From Dyella jiangningensis (lineage in GTDB: Bacteria > Pseudomonadota > Gammaproteobacteria > Xanthomonadales > Rhodanobacteraceae): a DNA stretch of 64,000 nt. How positions within the stretch are numbered: the first letter of the stretch is position 1; each line of letters opens with the position of its first letter. Location: the NCBI GenBank assembly GCA_000632805.1, contig CP007444.1, positions 4,824,772 through 4,888,771 on the forward strand, in the 5' to 3' direction. A program made the position numbers and the translations under genes. A model generated the notes under the pieces. The model was given only the letters and a program-made list of their open reading frames with translations, was not told the origin of the DNA and searched no databases. This document shows positions 8,699 through 17,384 of the stretch, one piece after another.

Positions 8699-11487
8699 GC
8701 CGCCTCGGTGCGGCGTCGAAGAACGGCCAGCGGCTGCGCCCAGGTCGCGCCCGGACGGCGCTTGCTGGTGACGAGCGTGAGGTCGCTGGGCTGGAACACG
8801 TTGATGTTGTGCGTGGCCGGCGTGGTGAGGATGTATTGCGCGCGGGTGGACTTGAGGAACGCGCCCACCTTGTCGATGTTGAAGATGTCCAGGTGCGCGA
8901 ACGGCTCGTCGATGAACACGAAGCCGCCGGGGCGGTCCTCATCGCGCATCAGTGCCACCAGCAACAGCAGCGACTTCATCACCTGCTGGCCGCCTGATGC
9001 TTCGCCGTCGTCCATGCCGATCCAGCCCTTCTTGTCGAACTCGAAGCGCACGGTGAGGCCGGCTTGCGCCAGCGCCAGGTCTTCGTTGGACAACTCGGGC
9101 AGATCCACTTCGACGCCGATGCCGGCCAGGTCCGCCAGCGACTTGAGATTGCGTGCGTAGCGCTTCACCGTGTTGCGCAGTACGTTGAGGTAGGCCGCGC
9201 GTGCCTCGTGCGTGATGCGCGCGGCGCGCTCCAGATGCAGGCGGCGACGCTGCAGGTCCTGCTTCAGGCCGTCGTGGTCGTTGGCGTACTTGTCGCGCAG
9301 CGGCAGGCAACCTTCGTCGGTTTCCCAATGGCCTTCGTTGAGGCGGCGCTCGATGCGCTCGATTTCGCGGCGCACGGCGGCGGGCGACTCGTAGCGTTCG
9401 CGCAGTGCCGCCATGGCTCGGCGGCCACGATGCGCAGGACGCACATGGCCGCGCTTGTGACGGAACGCCTTGAGTCGATCCACCTGTTCGTTGCGGAACT
9501 GGTTGAACTGACGTGCGCTATCGGCGAGTTGCTGCTGCACCTGCTTGTGTTCGCGCGCTTCGTTGTCGCGCTGGCGGGAGTTCTGCAGGCGCTTCTCGCG
9601 CACGCCCTCGTAGTGCGCTTCGGCGGCCGCGTAGCTGTCGGCACAGCGTTGCACGTCGTCCTGCAACGCGGCCTGGGCCTCATGCGCCTCGGCGAATTCG
9701 TCGGCACGGTCGGCGAGCTGGCCGCTGGCGTTGGCGCCGCGCAGCAGGCTCTCCGCATCGGTCGCCTGCTGCTGCCACTGCTTGCGCTGCTCGGTGATGG
9801 TGCGCAGTTGCTGTTCGATCGACTGCAGGCGCGCTTCGCCCTCGCGCAGCTGGCGCTCGCGCGCCGCACTGCCGAAATACACGTCGTCCACGCCAAGGTG
9901 ACGGCCGCCGCGGCGTTCACGGAAATAGCCTTGTGGCGTGATCCAGTCCTGGTCCTTGGCGAGCTTGGCGCCTTCGGCGACGTCTTCGACGCGGCGGATG
10001 CGGTCGAGCTGGCGCAGCAGCCATTCCGGCGCGGCGGCGGTGAAGTCCACCACTTCCAGCAGCGAGCCGCGCGTCGGTGGCGTGGCAGGTGCGCGCTCGG
10101 CGACCACGAAGTGCTTGTAGCGATGCTGTTCGCCCAGGCGCCACGCCGCTTCGCGATCACGCGGGTGATCGAGCAGCACGACATGGCGATAGCCGGCCAG
10201 CACCGCTTCCACGGCGGCCTGCCAGCGCGGCTCGGCGATCTCCACGATCTCGCTCAGCATGTTGTGGCCGATGCCGGCGTCATCCAGCGCGCGGCGGAAC
10301 GACTGCTCGAACTCCGGCGTGTAGCGCTGGCCGCGACGCCATGCGCCGAGCTGCGCGGTGAGCGTGCTCAGCTGGTCGCGCAGGCGCGATTCGTCGTTCT
10401 GCAGGCGGCCGAGCTGGCTGCGGGCTTCGACCAGCACCTTGCCTTGCTTTTCATGGTCCGCGCCGTCCTGTTCGGCGACCAGCTTGCGCAGGTGTTGCTC
10501 CTGCTTGAGCAGCGTGGCGTTCTCGGTCTCGGCACGACGCGCGTCGTCCAATTGCTGCTTGGCCTGCTGGCGCGCCTGATCGGCGGTGTGCTGTTCGCCG
10601 CGCAGCGATTCCTCGCTCGCGTCGAGCGACTGAAGGCGCAGCTGCAATTCCACATCGCGTGCGGAGAGATCGCGGCACCGACGCTTGAGTCCCAGCAGCT
10701 GCGGGCGGGCGCCACGGATCGCGGCATGCAGTTCCGCCAGTTCCGTACGCGGCAGTGTTTCAGCCACCAGATCGGTGTGCTCGTGCTTGAGCGCATCCCA
10801 TTCCTGCCACGAACGCACGCGGCCTTCGGCTTCCTGCAGGCTCACGCCGATCAGCGAGAGCTGGTGTTCCAGGCCGTGCAGTTCGCGATCGGCTTCGACA
10901 TGTTCGTTGCGCGCGCGCTGGTAATCCTCCAGCACGGTCTTGTCGCCGAACACGTCGAACACGAGATCGAGCAGCGCCTTGGGTGCGAGCTGGCACAGCT
11001 TGTCGGTGGCGCCCTGTTCCAGCGTGAGCACGCGGCGGATCGCCTGCGACAGGCCCGCACCTTCCAGGCGCACGCGATATTCGCGCAGACCCAACCAGTC
11101 GTTGCGTGCCTCGATCTCGTCGATGCTGACGTCACCGCCGAGCACGGCGTACTGGCGTTGCCATTCGCCGCCCTTCTTCTGGATACGCACGGCCAGCGTC
11201 ACTTCGCCGTCCATGATCGGGAAGAACGGACGCTCGCCGCGCGGCCCCGGAAGGTTGCCCACGCGCGCGCGCAGCCATGCGAACGGCTTGCCGTTATGGC
11301 GCAGATAGCTCTTGTAGTCGCGGTTGCCGGCGCAGTCGATGGTGAGCAGCGTGCGCAATGCATCGAGCAAGGTCGTCTTACCCGAACCGTTCGGGCCGAC
11401 CACGGTGACGATGTTGGTATCCAGCGGCAGGCTGAAGCGCTGCCAGTAATCCCAATGGATGACTTCGAGGCTGCGGAAATCAAACAT
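8695..11487 (-). CDS. mksB: SMC-type ATPase of a MukBEF-like condensin (MksB)
   Basis: A 930-residue SMC-like ATPase. Walker A GPNGSGKTT lies at about residues 31-39. Long coiled-coil arms of charged, Gln/Arg-rich sequence run to about 400 and from about 540 to 770, around a central hinge-like globular region (about 400-540). The ABC signature SGGQQ is at about 831-835 and Walker B FVFIDEP at about 856-862. The length fits MksB (about 900-950) rather than MukB (about 1480). Its start overlaps mksE by 8 bp, and the kleisin-like and winged-helix genes precede it, the usual Mks order F-E-B. Such complexes extrude DNA loops and compact chromosomes; with a MksG/JetD nuclease they attack plasmids. 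No such nuclease gene follows here. Confidence 0.78.
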   Translation of the reverse strand: MFDFRSLEVIHWDYWQRFSLPLDTNIVTVVGPNGSGKTTLLDALRTLLTIDCAGNRDYKSYLRHNGKPFAWLRARVGNLPGPRGERPFFPIMDGEVTLAVRIQKKGGEWQRQYAVLGGDVSIDEIEARNDWLGLREYRVRLEGAGLSQAIRRVLTLEQGATDKLCQLAPKALLDLVFDVFGDKTVLEDYQRARNEHVEADRELHGLEHQLSLIGVSLQEAEGRVRSWQEWDALKHEHTDLVAETLPRTELAELHAAIRGARPQLLGLKRRCRDLSARDVELQLRLQSLDASEESLRGEQHTADQARQQAKQQLDDARRAETENATLLKQEQHLRKLVAEQDGADHEKQGKVLVEARSQLGRLQNDESRLRDQLSTLTAQLGAWRRGQRYTPEFEQSFRRALDDAGIGHNMLSEIVEIAEPRWQAAVEAVLAGYRHVVLLDHPRDREAAWRLGEQHRYKHFVVAERAPATPPTRGSLLEVVDFTAAAPEWLLRQLDRIRRVEDVAEGAKLAKDQDWITPQGYFRERRGGRHLGVDDVYFGSAARERQLREGEARLQSIEQQLRTITEQRKQWQQQATDAESLLRGANASGQLADRADEFAEAHEAQAALQDDVQRCADSYAAAEAHYEGVREKRLQNSRQRDNEAREHKQVQQQLADSARQFNQFRNEQVDRLKAFRHKRGHVRPAHRGRRAMAALRERYESPAAVRREIERIERRLNEGHWETDEGCLPLRDKYANDHDGLKQDLQRRRLHLERAARITHEARAAYLNVLRNTVKRYARNLKSLADLAGIGVEVDLPELSNEDLALAQAGLTVRFEFDKKGWIGMDDGEASGGQQVMKSLLLLVALMRDEDRPGGFVFIDEPFAHLDIFNIDKVGAFLKSTRAQYILTTPATHNINVFQPSDLTLVTSKRRPGATWAQPLAVLRRRTEAA

Positions 11488-12196
11488 CGTGGATCACCTC
11501 GCCGTCTTCGGCGTCGTCGGTCTCGTCGTACAGCGGCTCGTCGATGTTTTCGGCCTCGTCACGCGGCGTGAGTCCGGCGAGCAGGTCGCCGAGCGCGCCG
11601 TCGAGAATGCGTCGCGCAGTGCGCTCGTAATCGAACACCAGGTCGAGCAGCGGACCTTCGGCCAGCTCGCCCTTGCGACGGATGATGAAGCCGTGGCGGC
11701 TCAGCACGCCGAGGTTGAAGTTCACGCGTGTCTTGCCGCCGAGGCGATCGCCGAAGTCGGCGAGCAGCGTGCGTTCGGCCAGCACGGGCGACAGCGAGGG
11801 ATCGCGCGAGATCGGCTTGGCTTCGGCAAACATCAGCGTCTGCGATGCATCGGCTTCGGCCTGCTGGCGCTCCAGCTGGCGCTGGCGCTTGGGCAGCACG
11901 ATCAGCGCCCACAGCACCACCAGCAGCGCCACCGCATCGCGATCGAGCTGCAAGGTGTTGGAGATCCAGCTGTCGCTGCCGCCGAACACGTGGCGCTCGG
12001 CGCTGCGCGCCACGGCCACGCCGATGTAGGCGGAATACGGATGCTCGCGCAGCTCCAGGCCTACCGCGGCGAGGCGGCGGTCCAGGTCTTCGCGGAAGGT
12101 TTCGTCCAGCAGCGCCTTGCGGGCCTGCACGTCGTCGCGCGGCAGCCAGCGCTGCGAGAGCAGGCGCGCGATCAGCGCGGCGATCTCGTCATGCAT
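11480..12196 (-). CDS. mksE: MksE/MukE-like winged-helix condensin subunit
   Basis: A 238-residue protein lying between the mksF-like and mksB genes and overlapping each by 8 bp. Its core (HPYSAYIGVAVARS, then TLQLDRDAVALLVVLWALIVLP) resembles the winged-helix repeats of MksE/JetB proteins, and the C-terminus is strongly acidic (DEAENIDEPLYDETDDAED). The length agrees with MksE (about 200-240). In these complexes the E subunit dimerises and binds the kleisin F subunit and DNA. The sequence family is very divergent, so the name depends largely on position and size. Confidence 0.65.
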   Translation of the reverse strand: MHDEIAALIARLLSQRWLPRDDVQARKALLDETFREDLDRRLAAVGLELREHPYSAYIGVAVARSAERHVFGGSDSWISNTLQLDRDAVALLVVLWALIVLPKRQRQLERQQAEADASQTLMFAEAKPISRDPSLSPVLAERTLLADFGDRLGGKTRVNFNLGVLSRHGFIIRRKGELAEGPLLDLVFDYERTARRILDGALGDLLAGLTPRDEAENIDEPLYDETDDAEDGEVIHDV

Positions 12197-13484
12197 GTTT
12201 CTTGTCCTTCGGATGCAGGCGGCCCGCGCTCACCAGCGCGATCGTCGCCAGGCCCGGATCCACCAGGCGGGGTTCGATTTCCAGCTGCAGCGGCAACCGC
12301 GCGAGATCTGCGGTGGGGCCCTGCAGGGCGGAGGATTCAGGATCGCCGAGCAGGCCAAGCAGCGACAGGCGGTACGCGCTCAACGCGTAGTCGTCGCCAC
12401 GCAGCGCATCGGTGAGTTCCAACGGGCTGATCACCGACGCGAGTTCGCCATGCCAGTCGAGCAGCGGCGAGAGATCTTCCTCGTCGATGGGCAGGTCGTG
12501 CGTGGTGGGCGTGGCTTCTGCACCCGGCAGCTCGGTGCTTTCGGCAGCGGCGCGCTCACGCTCCAGCAGTTCGTATTCGGCGACGTCGAGCGCGATCTGG
12601 TCCTGCAGGAATGGCGGATGTAGCGGCAGCAGGTGCGCTTCGTCCGCGTGCTGCGCCAACGCGTCGGACGTGAGCGAGCGCAGCCAGGCGACAAGATCGG
12701 AGGAGGAAAGGCCGGTACGCCCCAGGTGCACGCGGTGCTGGTCGATCTTGTTGAGCTCGCGCTGGAACACGCCGGCCTGACGCAGCAACGCGCTTTGCGC
12801 GCGACCCACGGCCTGGGCGAGTCGATGCGCGGTCGGGTCGAGGTCTTCGTTATCGGCGATGGCGCGCACCACCTCGGTGCCTTTCTCCACCCACGTCCAT
12901 ACCGATTCGAGGCGCTGCGCCGCACGGCGGATCCGGTATTCGGAGCCGGACAGCACGGCGCGATCGAAGTCTTCCTTCAGTTCGGAAAGGCGCGAGAGCA
13001 GATGCCCCAGCTCATCGGCCGAGATGCGGCCCACCGCCTGGCCCGCGGCGAGCTGCGCGGTGAGGTAGCCGAGACCGTCTTCGTCGTCGCGCTCGAATTC
13101 CAGCAGGGTGGACACCGCAGCCAACGCCTTGCGGCCCAACGGGCTCACGCGATAGCGCAGCGTTTCGCTGTCCCAGCTCAGCAGCTCGTGTTCCTTCAGG
13201 CGCTGCACCACGGTTTCCAGCTTCACCGGCTCGACGAAGGCGAGCTGGTCGCGGATTTCCGCGGGCGTCCATTCCGGCGCGTGCGCGCGTGCGCCCAATG
13301 TGCGCAGCACCAGCAGGCGCAGCAGCACCTGCGCCTCGCCGCCATGGAACAGCGCGCTGAAGGCACGCAGCAGCGCGCGACCGCGCAGTAGCGGAAAGAC
13401 GGCAGGGAGGTCTTCGGCGGTGACGCCTTCGCGCAGTACGTCCTGCAGACGCTCGTCGGCGTCGGCGCTATCGATCGGCAACAT
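12189..13484 (-). CDS. mksF: MksF/MukF-like kleisin subunit of the condensin
   Basis: A 431-residue protein first in the condensin gene set. The N-terminal half (about 1-140) is helical with a winged-helix-like segment (TPAEIRDQLAFVEPVKLETVVQRLKEH, a fragment of it) followed by SPLGRKAL. The middle is coiled-coil (ELGHLLSRLSELKEDFDRAV) and the C-terminus is small and globular, the layout expected of a kleisin that bridges SMC heads. The ATG at 13482-13484 lies 13 bp after the folE stop; a longer reading into folE is unlikely. Assignment is by architecture and gene order, not by a clear motif. Confidence 0.62.
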   Translation of the reverse strand: MLPIDSADADERLQDVLREGVTAEDLPAVFPLLRGRALLRAFSALFHGGEAQVLLRLLVLRTLGARAHAPEWTPAEIRDQLAFVEPVKLETVVQRLKEHELLSWDSETLRYRVSPLGRKALAAVSTLLEFERDDEDGLGYLTAQLAAGQAVGRISADELGHLLSRLSELKEDFDRAVLSGSEYRIRRAAQRLESVWTWVEKGTEVVRAIADNEDLDPTAHRLAQAVGRAQSALLRQAGVFQRELNKIDQHRVHLGRTGLSSSDLVAWLRSLTSDALAQHADEAHLLPLHPPFLQDQIALDVAEYELLERERAAAESTELPGAEATPTTHDLPIDEEDLSPLLDWHGELASVISPLELTDALRGDDYALSAYRLSLLGLLGDPESSALQGPTADLARLPLQLEIEPRLVDPGLATIALVSAGRLHPKDKKHA

Positions 13485-13497
13485 CAAGCGCGAGGGC

Positions 13498-14100
13498 TCA
13501 GCGGCCAGCGCCGTGGATGCCGATGAACTGCAGGAACTCGGCGCGGGTGCGTGCGTCGTCGCGGAACGCGCCCAGCATCTGGCTGGTGACCATCGACACG
13601 CCGCGCTTGTGCACGCCACGCGTGGTCATGCATTCATGACTGGCATCCACCACCACGGCCACGCCGGCCGGATGCAGGTTTTCCTGGATGCACTGCGCGA
13701 TCTGCGCGGTGAGCTTTTCCTGCACCTGGAAGCGGCGCGCGTAGGCGTCGACCACGCGGGCCAGCTTGCTGATGCCCACCACGCGATTGGTCGGCAGGTA
13801 ACCGACGTGCGCACGGCCGATGATCGGCGCCATGTGATGCTCGCAATGGCTTTCGAACTCGATGTCGCGCAGCACGACCATCTCGTCGTAGCCAGCCACT
13901 TCCTCGAAGGTGCGGCGCAGGTATTCACCCGGGTCGATGTCGTAACCCGAGAACCAGTCCTTGTATGCCTTGACCACGCGCTTGGGCGTATCGAGCAGGC
14001 CTTCGCGACTGGGATCCTCGCCCGACCAGCGCAGCAGTACGCGTACGGCTTCTTCAGCCTGTTCGCGGGTGACTTCGGTCGGCTCGTTACGCTCGGTCAT
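13498..14100 (-). CDS. folE: GTP cyclohydrolase I
   Basis: A 200-residue type IA GTP cyclohydrolase, which makes 7,8-dihydroneopterin triphosphate from GTP for folate synthesis. Family landmarks are DTPKRVVKAY, the zinc/active-site stretch FESHCEHHMAPIIG and the second zinc Cys in SHECMTTRGVHK. I chose the ATG at 14098-14100, preceded by AAGGA; an in-frame GTG start further upstream is weaker. Only 13 bp separate it from mksF, so it probably leads a transcript with the condensin genes. Confidence 0.95.
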   Translation of the reverse strand: MTERNEPTEVTREQAEEAVRVLLRWSGEDPSREGLLDTPKRVVKAYKDWFSGYDIDPGEYLRRTFEEVAGYDEMVVLRDIEFESHCEHHMAPIIGRAHVGYLPTNRVVGISKLARVVDAYARRFQVQEKLTAQIAQCIQENLHPAGVAVVVDASHECMTTRGVHKRGVSMVTSQMLGAFRDDARTRAEFLQFIGIHGAGR

Positions 14101-14267
14101 GCGGGTTCCTTCGGGGTACCTCTGTCGGACGCGCCAGTGTAACGCGACCGTCAAGCTTTCGACCGCCAGCAGGGCGCTTGCGCCGTCGGATCAAGGACTT
14201 GGCGCCGTGCTTACCGTGGCCATCGGGGCCGGTTAGACTCGCCCGGACATCAACCGGAGGGATGGGC

Positions 14268-15116
14268 ATGAAGCTGGGACGCATCATGGGATGGGGGCTG
14301 CTGGCAATTCTGGCCGGCACCGCACACGCAGGGAACGTCCGCAAGGATGCGGAAGCCAGCATGGTGCTGACCGGCACGGTAGACGTGAATCCGGACGGCA
14401 GCCTGCATGGCTACACCATAGACCGGAGCGAGAAGGTGCCGCCCGAAGTCGCCGCCATCGTCGACAAGAACATCAGGCAGTGGACGTTCAACCTCTCCGC
14501 ACCGGTCACCGAGGCGGTCCATACGAAGATGAGCCTGCTGTTGCTGGCCAAGCCCGCGGGCGAAGGCAAATTTGCCGTTACCGTGTCTGGCGCATCATTC
14601 GGCGACAACAATGGCCACAATGGTGAAACGGTGAGCTACAAGTCACATGACCCCGCGCCGGCGTACCCGCGAGCGGCGATAGATGCGCGCGTCAGCGGCA
14701 CGGTGTTTTTGTTGCTGCGCATCGGTCGCGACGGCCTGGTGCAGGAGGGCGTGGCCGAGCAGGTGAATCTGGACCAGTACGGCACCGCCAACGAGATGCG
14801 CCTGTATCGCAAACTGCTCGCCGATGCGGCACTGGATGCGGGGAAGAAGTGGACGTACAACCCGCCCACGCGCGGCAAGGGCATTGACGACCCCTACTGG
14901 CAGGTGCGCGTGCCCGTGCATTTCAATCTGTTGCCGTTCGGCGAACGGCCCAAGGACGACTACGGTCATTGGCACGGCTACATTCCCGGCCCGCGGCAGA
15001 CGCCGTCATGGATCAGCCAGACCCTGCTCAGCGAAGCACCTGACGCCATGGCCGGCGATGGACTGCATGCTGGCAACGCGTTGCTGCGCCTGGCCACGCC
15101 GCTGGGCGGCAGCTGA
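14268..15116 (+). CDS. Periplasmic TonB-C-terminal-like protein
   Basis: A 282-residue exported protein with signal peptide MKLGRIMGWGLLAILAGTAHA. The segment PAPAYPRAAIDARVSGTVFL followed by RIGRDGLVQEG matches the TonB C-terminal domain (about residues 130-220), including the YP...G.V pattern. It lacks the usual N-terminal membrane anchor and proline-rich spacer, so it is unlikely to be the main energy-transducing TonB. The start is the second ATG (14268), 7 nt after GGAGG at 14256-14260. It converges on the methyltransferase gene with a 9-bp gap. Confidence 0.75.
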   Translation: MKLGRIMGWGLLAILAGTAHAGNVRKDAEASMVLTGTVDVNPDGSLHGYTIDRSEKVPPEVAAIVDKNIRQWTFNLSAPVTEAVHTKMSLLLLAKPAGEGKFAVTVSGASFGDNNGHNGETVSYKSHDPAPAYPRAAIDARVSGTVFLLLRIGRDGLVQEGVAEQVNLDQYGTANEMRLYRKLLADAALDAGKKWTYNPPTRGKGIDDPYWQVRVPVHFNLLPFGERPKDDYGHWHGYIPGPRQTPSWISQTLLSEAPDAMAGDGLHAGNALLRLATPLGGS

Positions 15117-15125
15117 GTCCGACAT

Positions 15126-15974
15126 CTAGACGGCGACCGGATGAAACACCGCGATCAGGTTGGTGTTGCTTTCGTCCGATGGCTGCAGCCAGCGTTCTGC
15201 TGAAATGACGGTCGTGCACGGCCCAAACGTGACAACTCGAATCGGACGCTGTTGCGCCTCACGGCGAAGCCTTTCGAGCACACTGCCAAGAATGGCGCCC
15301 GTGAACGGCGTATACAGGTAGAAGACCGTGCCTGAGGAAAGGTCGGCCTCACGCACGTCCTGCGCAACGAACGACACATGGCCCAGGCGCAGCGCTTCGG
15401 CGCTTCGCTGGGCGCCGTTGACGTAGACCTGTTCCCGCTCGATACCGAGGCAACGCGCTCCGGTAAGTATCGACACCAGCATCGGTACATGTCCGAGGCC
15501 GGAGCCGAGATCAACGAAGAGATCGTCATCCGTGATGCTTGCGCGCGTCACCAGATCGAACACATGCCGCATCGGCGTGGGCTGGTAGAACACCATGTCC
15601 GGCTCGAGCGGCGCGATCGAGTCCGCGGGTTCGTCGAAGGCGAACACCTCGCTCATCAGGCCGTCGAGATGGTCGTAGCCCTCCGAGCCGTCGACAAACT
15701 CCGGTCGCCAGCGTTGGAGAGAGGCTGCGCCGTTACCCGCACGGATGTCGCTGCGCAGGCCTTCGCACAAGCGTGCCTGCACTTTGGCGAGCCGCGCGTG
15801 GAGTGATCGCGCGCGAATGCGCAGCGGCTCGTCATCGCGCGGCTCATCCAGCCATTCCTCCAGCCACTCCAGTGCGTGGATGCGCTCGCGCAACCGCATG
15901 GGTTCATGCAGCGAGGCATCGAGCTCGAACGCATCTATCGTGGCGTGGGCGTAAGTCTGGGATGCATCGTTCAT
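15126..15974 (-). CDS. Class I SAM-dependent methyltransferase, DOT1-like motif I
   Basis: A 282-residue cytosolic protein. After a helical N-terminal half comes a SAM-binding core with motif I LFVDLGSGLGHVPML and GARCLGIERE (about residues 160-190). Its D-GSG-G ... GIE spacing is like that of DOT1-type lysine methyltransferases and their bacterial relatives. The later TVFYLYTPF resembles the strand-4 region. The substrate is unknown. Nothing nearby hints at a pathway. Confidence 0.75.
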   Translation of the reverse strand: MNDASQTYAHATIDAFELDASLHEPMRLRERIHALEWLEEWLDEPRDDEPLRIRARSLHARLAKVQARLCEGLRSDIRAGNGAASLQRWRPEFVDGSEGYDHLDGLMSEVFAFDEPADSIAPLEPDMVFYQPTPMRHVFDLVTRASITDDDLFVDLGSGLGHVPMLVSILTGARCLGIEREQVYVNGAQRSAEALRLGHVSFVAQDVREADLSSGTVFYLYTPFTGAILGSVLERLRREAQQRPIRVVTFGPCTTVISAERWLQPSDESNTNLIAVFHPVAV

Positions 15975-16016
15975 GGCGTGCGCATGCTGCCATGCGTCGT
16001 CGTGGAAACAAAGTTT

Positions 16017-16796
16017 TCAGCGTGGGTCGGGGACGAAATGGCCTGGAAATGGATCGGGAAGTGGTGGCGGCATGCGTTCGGTGGAAGGAATGACGCCCTG
16101 GGCGATCAGCCGTTCGCGCGTGTCGTAGTACAGCGTGACCACGTCGTCGGGCGTCGCCGAGGCACGCTCGAAATCGGTGTAGCTCACCACCGAGGTTTCA
16201 CGCGCGCCGTGGCCGGTGCCGATCGGGCCTCCCATCGCCGAGAGCGCTTTCGCGGCCGGTGCCGACGCCGCGGGTGCCTGGCGCATCTGGTCAGCAGCCG
16301 CGCCGGACGCCTCCTCCACCATGGGGCGTACCGGCATGGGCATAGGCAGCGGCCTTGCGCGGAACACGGCCATGCCGATCACGCCTATGTTGTCTGGCCT
16401 TCCCGTCTTGGCCGCGTAGCTGCGCGAAGCATCGGCGAACACGAAATCGGCCACTTCGGAAAGGCTCTTGCGCCAGCCGCGGATCTCGGTGGCGACGAAG
16501 GGATCGAGCACGTAGCCGGTCTGCGACCAGTCGGCGTTATCACCGGAGAGCACGTTCACGCCGTCGACGGAGAGCACGCCCAGTGTGCGTCCGCCTTCGC
16601 GGCTGCGCAGCTGGATCTGGTAGCGGTGGCCAGGCTGTCCAGCGACGTAGTAACGGCCGTCATGACGATAGATCGGCAGCGGTTGCTGCGACGTCCGGTC
16701 GTAGACCGTGAGATCCACCATGCGGCCAACGGCGCCGGCGGGTGCCCAGGCCGCGAGCGTGGCCATGCCAAGAACGATCTTCCATGCGATGTTCAT
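16017..16796 (-). CDS. Exported hypothetical protein
   Basis: A 259-residue protein of unknown function. It has a signal peptide (MNIAWKIVLGMATLAAWAPAGA), a beta-rich N-terminal half (DLTVYDRTSQQPLPIYRHDG, YQIQLRSREGGRTLGVLSVDG), an Ala/Pro/Met-rich middle and a Pro-rich C-terminus (MPPPLPDPFPGHF). The N-terminal half reads like a small beta-sandwich of periplasmic proteins. I chose the ATG at 16794-16796 because the signal peptide begins there. Confidence 0.7.
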   Translation of the reverse strand: MNIAWKIVLGMATLAAWAPAGAVGRMVDLTVYDRTSQQPLPIYRHDGRYYVAGQPGHRYQIQLRSREGGRTLGVLSVDGVNVLSGDNADWSQTGYVLDPFVATEIRGWRKSLSEVADFVFADASRSYAAKTGRPDNIGVIGMAVFRARPLPMPMPVRPMVEEASGAAADQMRQAPAASAPAAKALSAMGGPIGTGHGARETSVVSYTDFERASATPDDVVTLYYDTRERLIAQGVIPSTERMPPPLPDPFPGHFVPDPR

Positions 16797-16934
16797 GCGA
16801 CCACTCCGGCTGGCATCGACGACCGATGCACAGGTTGGAACGGTGCGCGCACACAAATGGGGTTAAGCGCCGGTGTGGCTCAAGTTTCCAGGGTGATGGT
16901 CGATGCTACAGGCGACCATTCGAAGGGATCTCGC

Positions 16935-17378
16935 ATGAGCATTGGCATTCATCTGGACACATCCGCCATTCCCGTCACCATCGCAGGCGCGCCGGCCACG
17001 ACGGCTTCCGGTTCGTCGACGCCGTCAGTGTCGGCGACAGGCAAGACGGCGGTGGTGAAGAGCGCGGGCAACCGGGGTGCCGCGGACGCCGCATCCGGCG
17101 GTTCCAGCGACAGCAGCACCGAAAGCGCCACCGTGAAGGCCCTGCAGCGCGAAATCGCGCAACTGCAGAAGCAACTCACCCAGGAGCAGCAGGCGCTGCA
17201 TGCGGCCATGTCGCGAAGCAACGCATCGGATCCGGCAAGCATGGCGCGCATTTCCGCGCTGCAATCGGCCGTGGCAACGACCAGTGGTCAGCTCGAGGCG
17301 GCGGTCACGGCACTTGCCGCTGCATTGCTGGAGGAAGGCAGCAGCAACAACGGTGCACTGGTCAGCGCATCGGCCTGA
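16935..17378 (+). CDS. Small Ser/Thr/Ala-rich protein with a coiled coil
   Basis: A 147-residue protein of unknown function. Residues 1-65 are low-complexity Ser/Thr/Ala/Gly. Residues about 66-95 (TVKALQREIAQLQKQLTQEQ) form a clear heptad coiled coil. The C-terminus is Ala-rich. There is no signal peptide or membrane segment. The ATG follows AAGGGA at 16923-16928. It runs towards rmuC with 6 bp between the two stops. Confidence 0.65.
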   Translation: MSIGIHLDTSAIPVTIAGAPATTASGSSTPSVSATGKTAVVKSAGNRGAADAASGGSSDSSTESATVKALQREIAQLQKQLTQEQQALHAAMSRSNASDPASMARISALQSAVATTSGQLEAAVTALAAALLEEGSSNNGALVSASA

Positions 17379-17384
17379 GACGCC

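Noticed and set aside
9064..11571. An 835-codon open reading on the plus strand opposite mksB
   Set aside because: It is an antisense reading of a Gln/Glu/Leu-rich coiled coil; mksB has Walker A, signature and Walker B motifs and operon overlaps.
8695..13484. Calling the condensin genes a Wadjet (JetABCD) defence system
   Set aside because: No JetD/MksG-type nuclease gene is present in the operon, and flanking genes are housekeeping rather than defence genes.
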